DNA of 64,000 nucleotides from Paralysiella testudinis (GCF_016894345.1 NZ_CP069798.1:124001-188000), one strand, 5' to 3'. Positions 24,277-33,873 are shown, numbered from the stretch's first letter. Notes: a model not told the origin generated them from the letters alone. Numbers and translations are program-made.

Positions 24277-27200
24277 TTATACATTCATAGCGCTTACAAA
24301 ATTCCCGTATGCCCATTTTGCGGCCAATATTGATTTTCCGTACCCAATTGCTGCGCATACTGCTGCATCTGCTCCGGCACGCTCAAGCTGTCGTTTTGGC
24401 CGGGTGCAAACGCCGCCATCGCATTCACTAAGTTTTGCACCTGCTGGGCCCGCCAACACCGCGCCGTTGTCCAAACGGATGGTTTCAATTTGGTTGGGGT
24501 TGCCGAAGAACCATAAAAATTGGTTTTCAATGGTGACTTTATCATTGCTGCCCAACACGGAAATCTCCAGATGATTGCCTTGGCGGGTAAACCATAAATC
24601 TTGCTGTGCCAATCCTTTGAACTGCAAGCTGTCGTTTTGGCCACCGCTGTCGTAAATGCGGTCTTGGCCATCGCCTTTGCCAAACACATAGGTGTCGTCG
24701 CCAAAGCTGCCTTCCAAACGGTCGTTGCCTTTGCCGCCAATCAGGGTTTCGTTGCCCCAGCGGCCAATCAGGTGTTCATCGTGGGCTTGGCCGATTAGGG
24801 TGGCGTTGTCGATGCTGGCGCGCAATACGCTGCTGTCGCTATTGCCCAACTCTTCTATGGGCAGGGTTTTGCCGATTCGGGCTGCCTGAACGGTTTGGTC
24901 GCTGAATTCGATGGTTTTGATATTGCCGCCACCGATGCGGAAGAAGTCTTTTACCACCACGGCATCATCACCGTGGTAGCCGGTGATGGTGAGGTTGTTG
25001 CCGTGTTTTTGGAAATGGGCTTCGGCCAAAGCCACGTTGTTAAAGCGGATGTGGTCTTTTACATCGCCAAACAATAAAGTGCCGGGATCAACAAAGTCGT
25101 AGCCGTCGCCTTTGTTGAAAATATAGGTGTCTTTGTCTTGCGAGCCAATCAAGATGTCGTTGCCTTTGCCGCCGATTAAGGTGTTGTTGCCCAAGCCGCC
25201 AATCAATTTGTCTTCGCCGTCTGCGCCAATCAATTTGTCTTCGCCGTCTGCGCCAATCAAGGTGTCGTTGCCGCGACCGCCATAAAGGGTGCTGCCGCTG
25301 TTGTAGGCGTAGAGGGTGTCGTCGCCATTGGTGGGGATTTGTACCAAGGCTTTAACCTGTTCAACACCGATTTGACTGCCGTCGGCAAAGCGGATGCCGG
25401 TAAGCTGGAAATCGCTATCACCATCGCCATCAAAATAACGCAATACGGTAATTTGGTTGTCGGTGCCAGTCTGTTTAATCAACAAGCTGTTTTCATGGCG
25501 GCGGAAGCTTAAGTGATGCTGCTGAATGCCTTCGGTAAATTCAATGATATCGGTATCGGCTTTACCGGGGTTGAAGTTTATTATTTCATCCTGGCCAAAA
25601 CCTTGACCGAAAACATAAGTATCCGACCCCAAGCCGCCTTGCAGTTTGTCGTTACCGCTGCCGCCCATCAAAATATCGTTGTCATCACCACCATAGAGGA
25701 TATCATCCCCGGCTCCGCCAATCAGGGTGTCGTTACCATTGCCGCCCTGCAAATCGTCGTTGCCGTTGCCACCGTTTAAAATATCGTTGCCGGCGGCTCC
25801 GTAAATCACATCATCGCCATCCAGGCCGTTGATGATGTCGTCGGTGGCGTAGCCGATTAAATGATCATTGCCTGCCGTAGGCTTAATCAATGCTGCAGTA
25901 ATATCGGATAAGGACAACACTGTGCCGTCTTCAAAGGTAATACGGTCGATATGATGAGTAAACACATCGCCCGCAAACATATTGTTTACGGTAATACTGT
26001 CGCCACCTTCTTTCAGCACAATGCGCAGATGATTACCGTTGCGTTCCAGCGCTATGTCTTCTGCACCGATGCCGCCCACAAAAGCAATGGTGTCTTGGCG
26101 ATTGCTGCCGGTATCGTGGTTGTAAACCACATCATGGCCAAAGCCGCGCGCAAACACATAGGTATCGTTGCCGCTGCCGCCAGTCAAATCGTCATTGCCG
26201 CTGCCGCCAATCAATACATCATCACCGGCACCGCCCAGCAACACATCGCGCCCGTTTAACAGGCCGATACCCACCAAAGTATCATCGCCATCACCGCCCT
26301 GCTGGGTGCTTAAGGCATTAACCGCCTTATTGCCCAATAAATTCAACCAGGCATCCAATGTGTCTTGTTGGCGGGCATAATCCACATATTCGGTAAACAA
26401 TTGCACACCTTGCGGCCAAACCTGTAAGCTGCTTTGCATGGATAAAAATTCGCCCAAATCTACAAAGGCCTTTTGTGGATTTTGGGCAAATACATCACCA
26501 AAGGCAGCGGCAACGGGAGCGTAGTCTAAACTGAACTGATTGTTTTCAACCTTAAAGCCCACCGCTTCTACATAGGGCTTTAAGCGGGTTTGAAACAACA
26601 GGCCTTGGTAAATACTGTCGGACAAAGATTGAAATGCGCTGTGCGCCGAACCATGAAACCGCAAAATATCTGCAGCCGAGGTCACATAGATGGTGCTGGA
26701 TTTCAGGCCGGTAAAGGCATCCAGTGCCGCAATTTTAATCAGCGTTTGATCAATTGCATCAATATATTCTTTCGGCCAATGCAATATGCCGGTCTCGCGT
26801 ATTCCATTAGCTTGCCCCGGCGTTAGCCCCACTCCTTCATTATCAGTGCGGATATTTGGTGCTGCAAAATTCACACCGGTGCCATACAGCGGATTGGTTC
26901 CCGCCCATTTATGGATTAAATCAGACAACAGCGCCTGCTGCGCTTCTTTGGTATCCGCCTCAGTATAGGCTTTCAATACTGCTGCCAGCTTATCTGATAG
27001 CGCCGCCGCCTCGCGCAAATCACGCAAACGACCCAGCCCTTGCAGATTGGCAGCCTGCTTTTGCTCATCGCTCAGCTCAATTGGATCAATATAGCGACTG
27101 AACATAGCATCAAAGCGAAAATTCACATCACCCATTTTGGCTTGCTTGCCATCGGCGGTTTCATAGCTGCCGCTTTGCGCCAATACATTGCCATGCCCTA

Positions 27201-28233
27201 GGCCGGCGCGGGTATTTTGATAGGCCAGATTCAGCGATTGCACCCCCACTGCTTCCAGTGTAAACAATTCATCTGCCTGGCTGATGCCGTCTTGGTTTAA
27301 ATCACGCCAAACCCGCAATTGATCAAAGCCTTCATCTTCGGCATTCACTTTGCCGTCGCCATTGCGGTCAAATTCGGCCAGTGCGGCAAAACCATGTGCG
27401 GCCAAACTGCCGTCGGCCAATATGGTGCTGTCGCCAAACAGTTCGCTGCCGTTGTTGATGATGCCGTCGCCATTGCGGTCGATAACCCAAAAGCCGTCAT
27501 CGGCACCAAGCCAGCCGGTGGCAGTGCGGATGCCGTTATTATTATGATCAAATAGGGCGCCGCCATAACGGTTGGCAGCCACGGTTTCAATACCGTCGCC
27601 GTCGAGATCAAGTACCAGAGGGTCGTAGATATGGTATTTGCCGTCGCGGTTGAACTTGCACCAGTTGTCAACACATTCAAAGCCATTATTTTCTTCTGTT
27701 ATACGAGAGCCTTCTGATATTTCTCCCCACGGAATCCCATCAGCCTTACCATCTCCTTCGGGATTGTTAGGTTCTAAAGGTATATTAGAGCCAGGAGCCC
27801 ACGGATCTTGAAATCCTCCTTCTTTAGATTCTGGGAATCCAGCTCGCTTCAAAGCCTCATCTGCTGCTGAATTAGAGTTTTGAGAGGTAGGTTTATATTT
27901 ATATCCTTCCGAACCAATTTGATCCATTGCTTCAGTAATTTCCCCCCAAGCTTTCGATAAATCACTACCCGTCTGAATAATCTCAGATATATATTCTCGA
28001 TTGAATCCACGATTATTATCACTGTCGGGATGATCCGGATATTCCGAATTATAAGCCCCGTGAGTAGTATACATACGACCATAGTCACCACTTAGCCCAG
28101 ATCCATCTTTTTCAGCCCAGCCACTCGCAGCATGTTGATTACCATTTTTATCCGTATACAAAATAAATTTATGATAAAAAGTTTTACCTAGCACAGATCC
28201 TATGCTCTTATATACAACTTGCATCGATTCCAT
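24277..28233 (-). CDS. FrpC-like RTX protein with self-processing module (probable C-terminal frameshift)
   Basis: 1318-aa secreted-type RTX protein. Residues 1-200 are a Gly/Asn-rich N-terminal domain (FILYTDKNGNQHAASGWA) that I cannot assign but which resembles effector-type modules. At about 205 a FrpC-type self-processing module starts at an Asp-Pro bond (YDPLVLDLDGDGIETV) with EF-hand-like loops (DHNNNGIRT, DRNGDGIIN, DRNGDGKVN, DLNQDGISQ). In meningococcal FrpC that Asp-Pro is cleaved in Ca2+. From about 630 on there are many GGxGxDxLx nonapeptide blocks. The last 45 codons look wrong (Cys/Arg-rich), while the -1 neighbouring frame from about 24450 to 24294 encodes an RTX-like tail (VQNLVNAMAAFAPG). 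A one-base indel at the GGGCCC near 24446-24451 is likely. No type I secretion genes are nearby. Confidence 0.85.
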   Translation of the reverse strand: MESMQVVYKSIGSVLGKTFYHKFILYTDKNGNQHAASGWAEKDGSGLSGDYGRMYTTHGAYNSEYPDHPDSDNNRGFNREYISEIIQTGSDLSKAWGEITEAMDQIGSEGYKYKPTSQNSNSAADEALKRAGFPESKEGGFQDPWAPGSNIPLEPNNPEGDGKADGIPWGEISEGSRITEENNGFECVDNWCKFNRDGKYHIYDPLVLDLDGDGIETVAANRYGGALFDHNNNGIRTATGWLGADDGFWVIDRNGDGIINNGSELFGDSTILADGSLAAHGFAALAEFDRNGDGKVNAEDEGFDQLRVWRDLNQDGISQADELFTLEAVGVQSLNLAYQNTRAGLGHGNVLAQSGSYETADGKQAKMGDVNFRFDAMFSRYIDPIELSDEQKQAANLQGLGRLRDLREAAALSDKLAAVLKAYTEADTKEAQQALLSDLIHKWAGTNPLYGTGVNFAAPNIRTDNEGVGLTPGQANGIRETGILHWPKEYIDAIDQTLIKIAALDAFTGLKSSTIYVTSAADILRFHGSAHSAFQSLSDSIYQGLLFQTRLKPYVEAVGFKVENNQFSLDYAPVAAAFGDVFAQNPQKAFVDLGEFLSMQSSLQVWPQGVQLFTEYVDYARQQDTLDAWLNLLGNKAVNALSTQQGGDGDDTLVGIGLLNGRDVLLGGAGDDVLIGGSGNDDLTGGSGNDTYVFARGFGHDVVYNHDTGSNRQDTIAFVGGIGAEDIALERNGNHLRIVLKEGGDSITVNNMFAGDVFTHHIDRITFEDGTVLSLSDITAALIKPTAGNDHLIGYATDDIINGLDGDDVIYGAAGNDILNGGNGNDDLQGGNGNDTLIGGAGDDILYGGDDNDILMGGSGNDKLQGGLGSDTYVFGQGFGQDEIINFNPGKADTDIIEFTEGIQQHHLSFRRHENSLLIKQTGTDNQITVLRYFDGDGDSDFQLTGIRFADGSQIGVEQVKALVQIPTNGDDTLYAYNSGSTLYGGRGNDTLIGADGEDKLIGADGEDKLIGGLGNNTLIGGKGNDILIGSQDKDTYIFNKGDGYDFVDPGTLLFGDVKDHIRFNNVALAEAHFQKHGNNLTITGYHGDDAVVVKDFFRIGGGNIKTIEFSDQTVQAARIGKTLPIEELGNSDSSVLRASIDNATLIGQAHDEHLIGRWGNETLIGGKGNDRLEGSFGDDTYVFGKGDGQDRIYDSGGQNDSLQFKGLAQQDLWFTRQGNHLEISVLGSNDKVTIENQFLWFFGNPNQIETIRLDNGAVLAGPAGAKLSECDGGVCTRPKRQLERAGADAAVCAAIGYGKSILAAKWAYGNFVSAMNV

Positions 28234-28261
28234 ATAAATAACCTTTGCATTTAATTAAAAT

Positions 28262-28714
28262 TTACAACGGGAAATGAGTAAAATAAATCACTTTAAATCT
28301 AACAACCTCATCTTTATCCTTATTTAAATCTACTTTAATTAATATAGTCCTATGAGTTTTTATAAAAAAATCTTGACTGTAAAAGTTATGTACTGCCGCA
28401 TATGGATATTCAAGATTTCTTCCAAACCTTATATCTAGCGTATATCCATTTTTTTTTAATTCTTCTGATAGCTCATCAATCTTTTGTCCTACATATATTT
28501 TATTAGCAAAATAGCTTGTTACATCTACCCCGTTCTCCGCTCCTAACCCTAGCGGAGTAACTTTTTCATAAATCTCATTTGAAATTTCTTTAAAGCTTCC
28601 ATCTTTAGTTCTACTCAACAAAATTTCTCCTTTAATATTTTTAATCGTACACAATAACAGAAAACAAAATAATAAAGCTATAATAAAGCGACCAATTATT
28701 TTTTTAATCTTCAT
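28262..28714 (-). CDS. AT-rich hypothetical membrane-anchored protein upstream of the RTX gene
   Basis: 150 aa from ATG 28714 (MKIKKIIGRFIIALLFCFLL). The 5' end of the frame contains a tandem 15-bp duplication (28715-28744), so upstream ATGs at 28744 and 28729 are possible starts. One N-terminal membrane helix, then a soluble domain rich in Lys, Asp and Tyr. No family recognised; it does not look like the FrpD lipoprotein of meningococci (no lipobox). It lies 28 nt upstream of the RTX start on the same strand, so an accessory or protective partner is possible. Base composition is markedly AT-rich, a sign of transfer. Confidence 0.6.
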   Translation of the reverse strand: MKIKKIIGRFIIALLFCFLLLCTIKNIKGEILLSRTKDGSFKEISNEIYEKVTPLGLGAENGVDVTSYFANKIYVGQKIDELSEELKKNGYTLDIRFGRNLEYPYAAVHNFYSQDFFIKTHRTILIKVDLNKDKDEVVRFKVIYFTHFPL

Positions 28715-28826
28715 AAAATATCTCGTCATAAAATATCTCGTCATAAATCATAATTCATGATGTTAGTTCAATTGGAAAAATTTAAAAATGATATACAAAA
28801 CATGATATTTTCTCCAAAGTAATTAG

Positions 28827-29693
28827 GTTCTGTTCACAATTACTTGTCATACCCTTGAATAAAAAGAAACGCAGGCATAAAAGGAAGTTCTCACCCTCCC
28901 CAATACACCTGCGATGCCCCGTACACTACTCAAAGATGAACATTGGACGAAGCTGTTACCTATTCTGCGTGATTTGGGTATTTATAGCAAACCCAATTTG
29001 CGCAGAATTCTTGAAGGCATACTTTACAGAATAAGAACCGGCATACCGTGGCGGGATTTGCCCGAGTATTTCGGCAAGTATCATACTGTTTATACCGCTT
29101 ATAACCGTTGGTCAGAAAAAGGCATTTTTACTGCAATCTTGAAACAGCTCAGCCAAGAGAGTGACTTGGAGTGGGTAGCCATAGACGGCAGTTATATCCG
29201 TGCTCACCAACACTGCGCCGCAGCGCTCAGTACGCAAGAGGATCACGCAATCGGTATGAGCCGAGGCGGCAGAACCAGCAAGATTCATCTGGCTGTAGAT
29301 GCTGCAGGCAATCCGGTTGAGGTTATCGTTACTGCGGGCAATATCCATGATGTCACCGTTGCACCGGAGCTGCTTGACAACATCAACCTTGCCGAAACTG
29401 AGTTGGTTAATGCGGACAAAGGTTACGATTCAGACCGGCTCAGGGAGCAAATAGAGCAAAGCGGTGCGAAAGCCAATATTCCCTATAAAAGCAATAGGGA
29501 AGAGAAAAATAAAGACATGGACTGGTATTTATATAAAATCAGGCATTTGGTAGAGAATGCCTTTTGCCGTTTGAAACATTTCCGAGCGATTGCCAGCCGT
29601 TACGATAAGCTCAAACGCAACTTCCACAGTACGGTTTTATTGGGGTGCATTGTGATGTGGTTACCTTTATGACAAGTAATTGTGAACAGACCC
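28827..29693 (+). mobile_element. IS5-family insertion sequence (867 bp)
   Basis: Terminal inverted repeats of 25 bp with one mismatch: the left begins GGTTCTGTTCACAATTACTT (28827-28851) and the right, inverted, GGGTCTGTTCACAATTACTT (29669-29693). TA flanks both ends and may be the target duplication. One transposase gene occupies nearly all of the element. Its frame and termini are intact, so it could be active. It landed in AT-rich DNA upstream of the RTX locus. Confidence 0.88.
28914..29672 (+). CDS. IS5-family transposase
   Basis: 252-aa DDE transposase. The N-terminal IS5 helix-turn-helix region holds LYRIRTGIPWRDLPEYFG. The first Asp is in WVAIDGSYIRAH, the second in LVNADKGYDSDRLR, and the Glu in HLVENAFCRLKHFRAIASRYDK (in part), the Y-(2)-R-(3)-E-(6)-K type signature. 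The frame is uninterrupted and its stop lies within the right terminal repeat. Confidence 0.93.
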   Translation: MPRTLLKDEHWTKLLPILRDLGIYSKPNLRRILEGILYRIRTGIPWRDLPEYFGKYHTVYTAYNRWSEKGIFTAILKQLSQESDLEWVAIDGSYIRAHQHCAAALSTQEDHAIGMSRGGRTSKIHLAVDAAGNPVEVIVTAGNIHDVTVAPELLDNINLAETELVNADKGYDSDRLREQIEQSGAKANIPYKSNREEKNKDMDWYLYKIRHLVENAFCRLKHFRAIASRYDKLKRNFHSTVLLGCIVMWLPL

Positions 29694-30042
29694 TAGATAA
29701 ATCAAATTTAACCTATGTAATTTACACAGGTACATTTAACGTATGGCAATAAAGTTAGCGTGTGGTTTGATGTTGTTTTTGATGCTCTTAGCCGCCAGCT
29801 AAAGGTTTGAAAATAAGGCGGGTAAAGTGTGATTTGATTTTTAGTTTTTGAGTTATTTTTTGTAAAAAAATTTGACACAGATTATCACACAGATTTTATT
29901 AAGGCAACTACTTTAATGCGATGTACCCGCACGCCAGATGCTCTGATGCAAACCAATATTGCTTCAACATCTTTGCCGTTCAAATTGAAAGCACTATTAA
30001 GATAAAGCAAGCAGTTTGATATTGATAGAATATACAAATAAA
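29694..30042. other. AT-rich gap between the IS element and the purine permease terminator
   Basis: No complete gene. A 19-codon open frame (29743-29802, +) encodes a hydrophobic peptide starting MAIKLACG, and on - the stretch near 29885-30000 reads as a plausible protein end (GKDVEAILVCIRASGVRVHR) that lacks a start. These look like remnants of a gene lost next to the insertion, but I cannot name it. Confidence 0.4.
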
Positions 30043-30074
30043 CAGGCTGCCTGAAACAGATTTCAGGCAGCCTG
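30043..30074. terminator. DUS inverted-repeat terminator of the purine permease gene
   Basis: DUS arms 30043-30055 and 30062-30074 around loop ACAGAT, 25 nt beyond the permease stop on the - strand. Confidence 0.8.
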
Positions 30075-30099
30075 TTTAAGCTACAACAAACGTGGGCTT

Positions 30100-31416
30100 T
30101 TATGCGCCCATAATGGCAAATTTCAGCGCCCACAATACGGCAATAATCCACACCATATACGGCACGTCTTTGGCCTTGCCGCAAGCCAGCTTAATCACTG
30201 CATAGCTGATAAAGCCCATGGCAATCCCATCGGCGATGGAGAAGCTAAACGGCATAAACACGGCGGTAAGAAAAGCCGGGGCGGCTTCGGTGATGTCGTT
30301 CCAATCGATTTCGGCCAAGCCGCGAATCATCAACACGCCCACATACAGCAGCGCCGGGGCGGTGGCATAGGCCGGTACGCTGGCGGCCAGCGGCGAAAAC
30401 CACAAGCAGGCGATAAACAACACGCCCACCACCACGGCGGTTAAACCGGTGCGCCCACCCGCAGACACGCCGGAAGCGGATTCGATATAGGCGGTGGTAG
30501 ACGAAGTGCCCAAGGCAGCACCGGCCACGATGGCGGTGGAGTCGGCAAACAGGGCTTTTTTCAGGCGCGGCAATTTGCCGTTGACCAACAAACCGGCACG
30601 GTGCGACACGCCCACCAAGGTGCCGGTGCTGTCGAACAGGTCGACAAAGAAAAACACAAAAATCACCCCCACCATACCGGCGGTGAACAGGTCTTTAAAA
30701 TCCATCTGCATAAAAGTGGGCGCCAGCGAAGGCATGGCGCCGACAATGCCGTGAAATTGGCTCATGCCCAGCGCCGCCGAAATCAGCGTGACCGCCAGAA
30801 TACTGATGATGATGGCGCCGCGCACACGGTAGTAATCCAACACCACAATCATAAAAAAGCCCACAAATGCCAGCAAGGCCGCCGGCTCGCGCACATCGCC
30901 CAGCCCCACATAAGTGGCCGGATTGGCTACTACAATACCGGCGTTTTTCAACGCAATCAGCGCCAAAAACAGGCCGATACCGGCGGTAATCGACATCTTT
31001 AGCGACATCGGCAAGGCATTCACAATGGCCTCGCGGATTTTCATAAAGCTCAGCGCCACAAACAGCAAGCCGGACACAAACACCGCGCCCAAGGCCACTT
31101 GCCACGGCACGCCCATGCCTTTGACCACCGCATAGGTGAAATAGGCATTCAAACCCATGCCCGGCGCCAGTGCAATCGGGTAGTTGGCAATCAGCCCCAT
31201 CATCATGCAGCCGATGGCCGCCGCAATACAGGTGGCCACAAACACCGCACCGTATTCCATGCCCGCTTCCGACAAAATGCTGGGGTTCACCACAATAATG
31301 TAGCTCATGGTGAGAAAAGTGGTGAGCCCCGCCAGCACTTCGGTGCGCACACTGCTGCCGTTTTCGCTGATTTTAAAAAACTTGTCCAGAAAGGACGTTG
31401 CCGCCGCATTGTTCAT
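30100..31416 (-). CDS. NCS2/AzgA-type adenine/guanine/hypoxanthine permease
   Basis: Inner-membrane purine:proton symporter of 438 aa with about 12-14 hydrophobic segments. ATG 31416 (MNNAAATSFLDKFFKI) is chosen because GGGGAT precedes it. AzgA signatures include GLTTFLTMSYIIVVNPSIL, ALAPGMGLNAYFTY and TSSTTAYIESASGVSAGGRT (the substrate-site region). Flanked downstream by a DUS terminator, upstream by repeat-rich DNA. Confidence 0.92.
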   Translation of the reverse strand: MNNAAATSFLDKFFKISENGSSVRTEVLAGLTTFLTMSYIIVVNPSILSEAGMEYGAVFVATCIAAAIGCMMMGLIANYPIALAPGMGLNAYFTYAVVKGMGVPWQVALGAVFVSGLLFVALSFMKIREAIVNALPMSLKMSITAGIGLFLALIALKNAGIVVANPATYVGLGDVREPAALLAFVGFFMIVVLDYYRVRGAIIISILAVTLISAALGMSQFHGIVGAMPSLAPTFMQMDFKDLFTAGMVGVIFVFFFVDLFDSTGTLVGVSHRAGLLVNGKLPRLKKALFADSTAIVAGAALGTSSTTAYIESASGVSAGGRTGLTAVVVGVLFIACLWFSPLAASVPAYATAPALLYVGVLMIRGLAEIDWNDITEAAPAFLTAVFMPFSFSIADGIAMGFISYAVIKLACGKAKDVPYMVWIIAVLWALKFAIMGA

Positions 31417-31888
31417 ACTATCCCCGTAAATCAATTTTGTTATTTAAATGGCTTTAAAGGCTGCCTGAAAAAATCAATCTATCCCAGGCTGTAATTTTTA
31501 CAAAATCCCACTTATGTCGCACCCGCGCAGGCGGGTGCCCAGTGCAAAGCCGCGCTTTGCTCGTTGCTCATTTTTTAAAAAATTCTAATCAATCAATGAC
31601 AAAATGATGTGCTTCAGTTTCATTTCACTTTTTAACGGCTTAACTGAAGCTATGCTTCAGACTGGGCTCCTGCCTACGCAGGAGCGACAACGCCCAGATT
31701 GGCAAAGCAATCAGGCTGCCTGAAAAGCAGACGCAATTATAATCCCGTGCCCACACTATGCCCGCGCTTTTTGCTGCCTTGCAGCAAAAATAAATACCGC
31801 TGTTGCACGGCATACACACCCAGCCATCAAAATGCAATATCCCCGCCGCAAACGCAACGGGGGATACTGAGGCTGCCGGAAAGCAATC
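31417..31888. other. Repeat-rich intergenic region upstream of the purine permease
   Basis: Holds a single DUS (31456-31469), a REP/dRS3-like inverted pair (31515-31689, listed separately), another DUS (31709-31722) and a degenerate DUS (31870-31882). No gene is supported; short open frames here fall inside the repeats. Confidence 0.6.
31515..31689. repeat. Inverted pair of dRS3/REP-like repeats (REPIN-like)
   Basis: The left unit (31515-31543) starts TGTCGCACCCGCGCAGGCGG and ends CCCAGT. The right unit (31661-31689) is its inverse, ACTGGGCTCCTGCCTACGCA through GCGACA. Each has the dRS3-like form of a short stem around GCGCAGGC or GCGTAGGC. Each is followed inward by its own hairpin (GCAAAGC-CGC-GCTTTGC at 31544-31560; CTGAAGC-TAT-GCTTCAG at 31644-31660). 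The symmetric REP-hairpin...hairpin-REP layout looks like one mobile unit. Confidence 0.7.
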
Positions 31889-32035
31889 TATAGTGAATTA
31901 AATTTGAATCAAGACAAGGCGGAGAGCTGCAGACAGTACGGAACAGAGTTTGTTGGCGCGCCTACGCCTTACAAAATCGTTCGCTTTGCGCTAAGGCGAG
32001 CCAACGCAGTATTGGTTCAAATTTAATTTACTATA
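31889..32035. repeat. Correia repeat enclosed element (CREE, long form)
   Basis: 147 bp with termini TATAGTGAATTAAATTTGAA and the inverse ending TTTACTATA. It contains the extra internal segment (around GTTGGCGCGCCTACGCC, 31950-31966) that separates the long from the short CREE class. Its right end directly abuts the miaB stop codon (TAA read from 32038 to 32036). Confidence 0.88.
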
Positions 32036-33364
32036 TTAAGCCAAATCGGCCATTTCACCACGCAAAGAAAAGGTGTAGGCATCGGTGATACGCAAGTCCA
32101 CCATCTCTTTAATCAAGCGCGGGTGGCCGCTGAAGTTGACCACGCGGTTGTTGGCGGTGCGTGCTTGTAGTTGGTCGGGGTCTTTTTTCGACACACCTTC
32201 CACCAAGCAGCGCTGCACGGTGCCCACCATGGTTTGGTTGATGCGTGCCGTTTCGGCTTTGATAACTTCGTTCAACGCTTCCAGACGGCGCACTTTTTCT
32301 GCCTGCGGTGTGTCGTCGGGCAGATTGGCCGCTGGGGTACCTGGGCGCGGGCTATAGATAAACACAAAGCTCAAATCAAAGGCAATGTCTTGAACCAGCT
32401 TGAGGGTTTGCGCAAATTCCTGCTCGGTTTCACCGGGAAAACCGACGATAAAGTCGGAGCTTAAGCACAAATCGGGGCGGATGGCACGCAATTTGCGGAT
32501 AATCGATTTGTATTCCAACGCGGTATAGCCGCGCTTCATGGCGCTGAGTACGCGGTCGGAGCCGGATTGAATCGGCAAATGCAGATGCGATACCAGCTTG
32601 GGCAGGTCGCGGTAGCATTCGATAATGGCATCGGAAAATTCACGCGGGTGGCTCGTGGTGAAGCGCAGGCGCTCAATACCGGGGATTTCATGCACGATGC
32701 GCAGCAAAGTGGCAAAATCGCATACTTCGCCCGCGCCCATATCGCCGCGATAGGCGTTCACATTTTGCCCCAATAAGTTGATTTCTTTCACACCTTGCTG
32801 CGCCAAATTGGCGATTTCGGTGAGCACGTCATCCAAAGGGCGCGAAAATTCTTCGCCGCGGGTGTAAGGCACCACACAGAAGCTGCAATATTTGGAGCAG
32901 CCTTCCATAATCGACACAAAAGCCGAGCCGCCTTCGGTGCGCGCGGGCGGCAAATGGTCGAATTTTTCGATTTCCGGAAACGAAATATCCACTTGCGCCA
33001 AGCCGGTGGTTTCCTTATCCACAATCATTTGCGGCAGCCGGTGCAGGGTTTGCGGGCCGAATACCACGTCTACATAAGGCGCCCGTTTCACAATCGCTTC
33101 GCCCTCTTGCGAAGCCACACAGCCGCCCACGCCGATAATCAACTTGGGATTTTTCGCTTTGAGCGGACGCACACGCCCCAAGTCGGAAAACACCTTTTCC
33201 TGCGCTTTTTCACGCACCGAGCAGGTGTTGAACAAGATAATATCGGCCTCTTCGGGCGTGTCGGTTTGTTGCAGGTCTTCGCCTTCGGCCAGTACCGACA
33301 GCATTTTGTCGCTGTCGTATTCGTTCATCTGGCAGCCGAAGGTGCGGATAAATACTTTTTTCAT
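32036..33364 (-). CDS. miaB: tRNA-2-methylthio-N6-dimethylallyladenosine synthase
   Basis: Radical-SAM methylthiotransferase modifying A37 of tRNAs, 442 aa from ATG 33364. The N-terminal [4Fe-4S] site uses Cys in [20 protein letters not shown] and GVGGCVASQ. The radical-SAM cluster is CSKYCSFC, and a C-terminal TRAM domain ends the protein. The longer open frame to 33442 is not needed. The 3' end abuts a Correia element. Confidence 0.96.
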   Translation of the reverse strand: MKKVFIRTFGCQMNEYDSDKMLSVLAEGEDLQQTDTPEEADIILFNTCSVREKAQEKVFSDLGRVRPLKAKNPKLIIGVGGCVASQEGEAIVKRAPYVDVVFGPQTLHRLPQMIVDKETTGLAQVDISFPEIEKFDHLPPARTEGGSAFVSIMEGCSKYCSFCVVPYTRGEEFSRPLDDVLTEIANLAQQGVKEINLLGQNVNAYRGDMGAGEVCDFATLLRIVHEIPGIERLRFTTSHPREFSDAIIECYRDLPKLVSHLHLPIQSGSDRVLSAMKRGYTALEYKSIIRKLRAIRPDLCLSSDFIVGFPGETEQEFAQTLKLVQDIAFDLSFVFIYSPRPGTPAANLPDDTPQAEKVRRLEALNEVIKAETARINQTMVGTVQRCLVEGVSKKDPDQLQARTANNRVVNFSGHPRLIKEMVDLRITDAYTFSLRGEMADLA

Positions 33365-33372
33365 GGTTTCAC

Positions 33373-33765
33373 TTAACGTCGGGTTTCGATGCCTTTGGCG
33401 CGCATACGCAAAACTTCGCGCTCTTCGGCAGTGAGAATCCACAGCTCATCAATATTGTTGTTTTGGTCAAAACGGATGGCCACCGCTTGGCCGCTGTAGC
33501 CGGGCAAACGACCATACACTTCAAATAGATTTTGTTGATTGCGCACACGCACACCCGGCGCCAAGGTGTAGACCTTGCTGCCATCCAGCCAACCGGCGGT
33601 AAGAATACGCATCCAGCTCCAGCCATCATTGGCCAACACCACTTGCGGATAAGCCACCGATTTGAGCGTGGCCACGCGCATATTTTGCGGAATCATCCGC
33701 TGCGCCCACACGCTGCCACTGGCAGCCAGCAACACCATCAACACACACAAACGAAACAGTTTCAT
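33373..33765 (-). CDS. Small periplasmic protein of unknown function
   Basis: 130 aa from ATG 33765 with AAGGAA upstream. Signal peptide [21 protein letters not shown], then about 109 residues containing [19 protein letters not shown] and [17 protein letters not shown] recall similar neisserial proteins without a role. It lies 8 nt upstream of miaB on the same strand and is probably co-transcribed. Confidence 0.75.
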   Translation of the reverse strand: MKLFRLCVLMVLLAASGSVWAQRMIPQNMRVATLKSVAYPQVVLANDGWSWMRILTAGWLDGSKVYTLAPGVRVRNQQNLFEVYGRLPGYSGQAVAIRFDQNNNIDELWILTAEEREVLRMRAKGIETRR

Positions 33766-33873
33766 GGTTTTATTCCTTGATTGAACGGCGGCAAACGGCA
33801 TCATTATACGCAACCGCAGCACGGCGCGGGCATTGGCTTTTCAGGCTGCCTGAAAACACAAGATTTCCACAAA

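Noticed and set aside
29885..30184. 99-codon - frame running into the purine permease gene
   Set aside because: Its first half is the permease read out of frame and it crosses the DUS terminator; only the last part could be a gene remnant.
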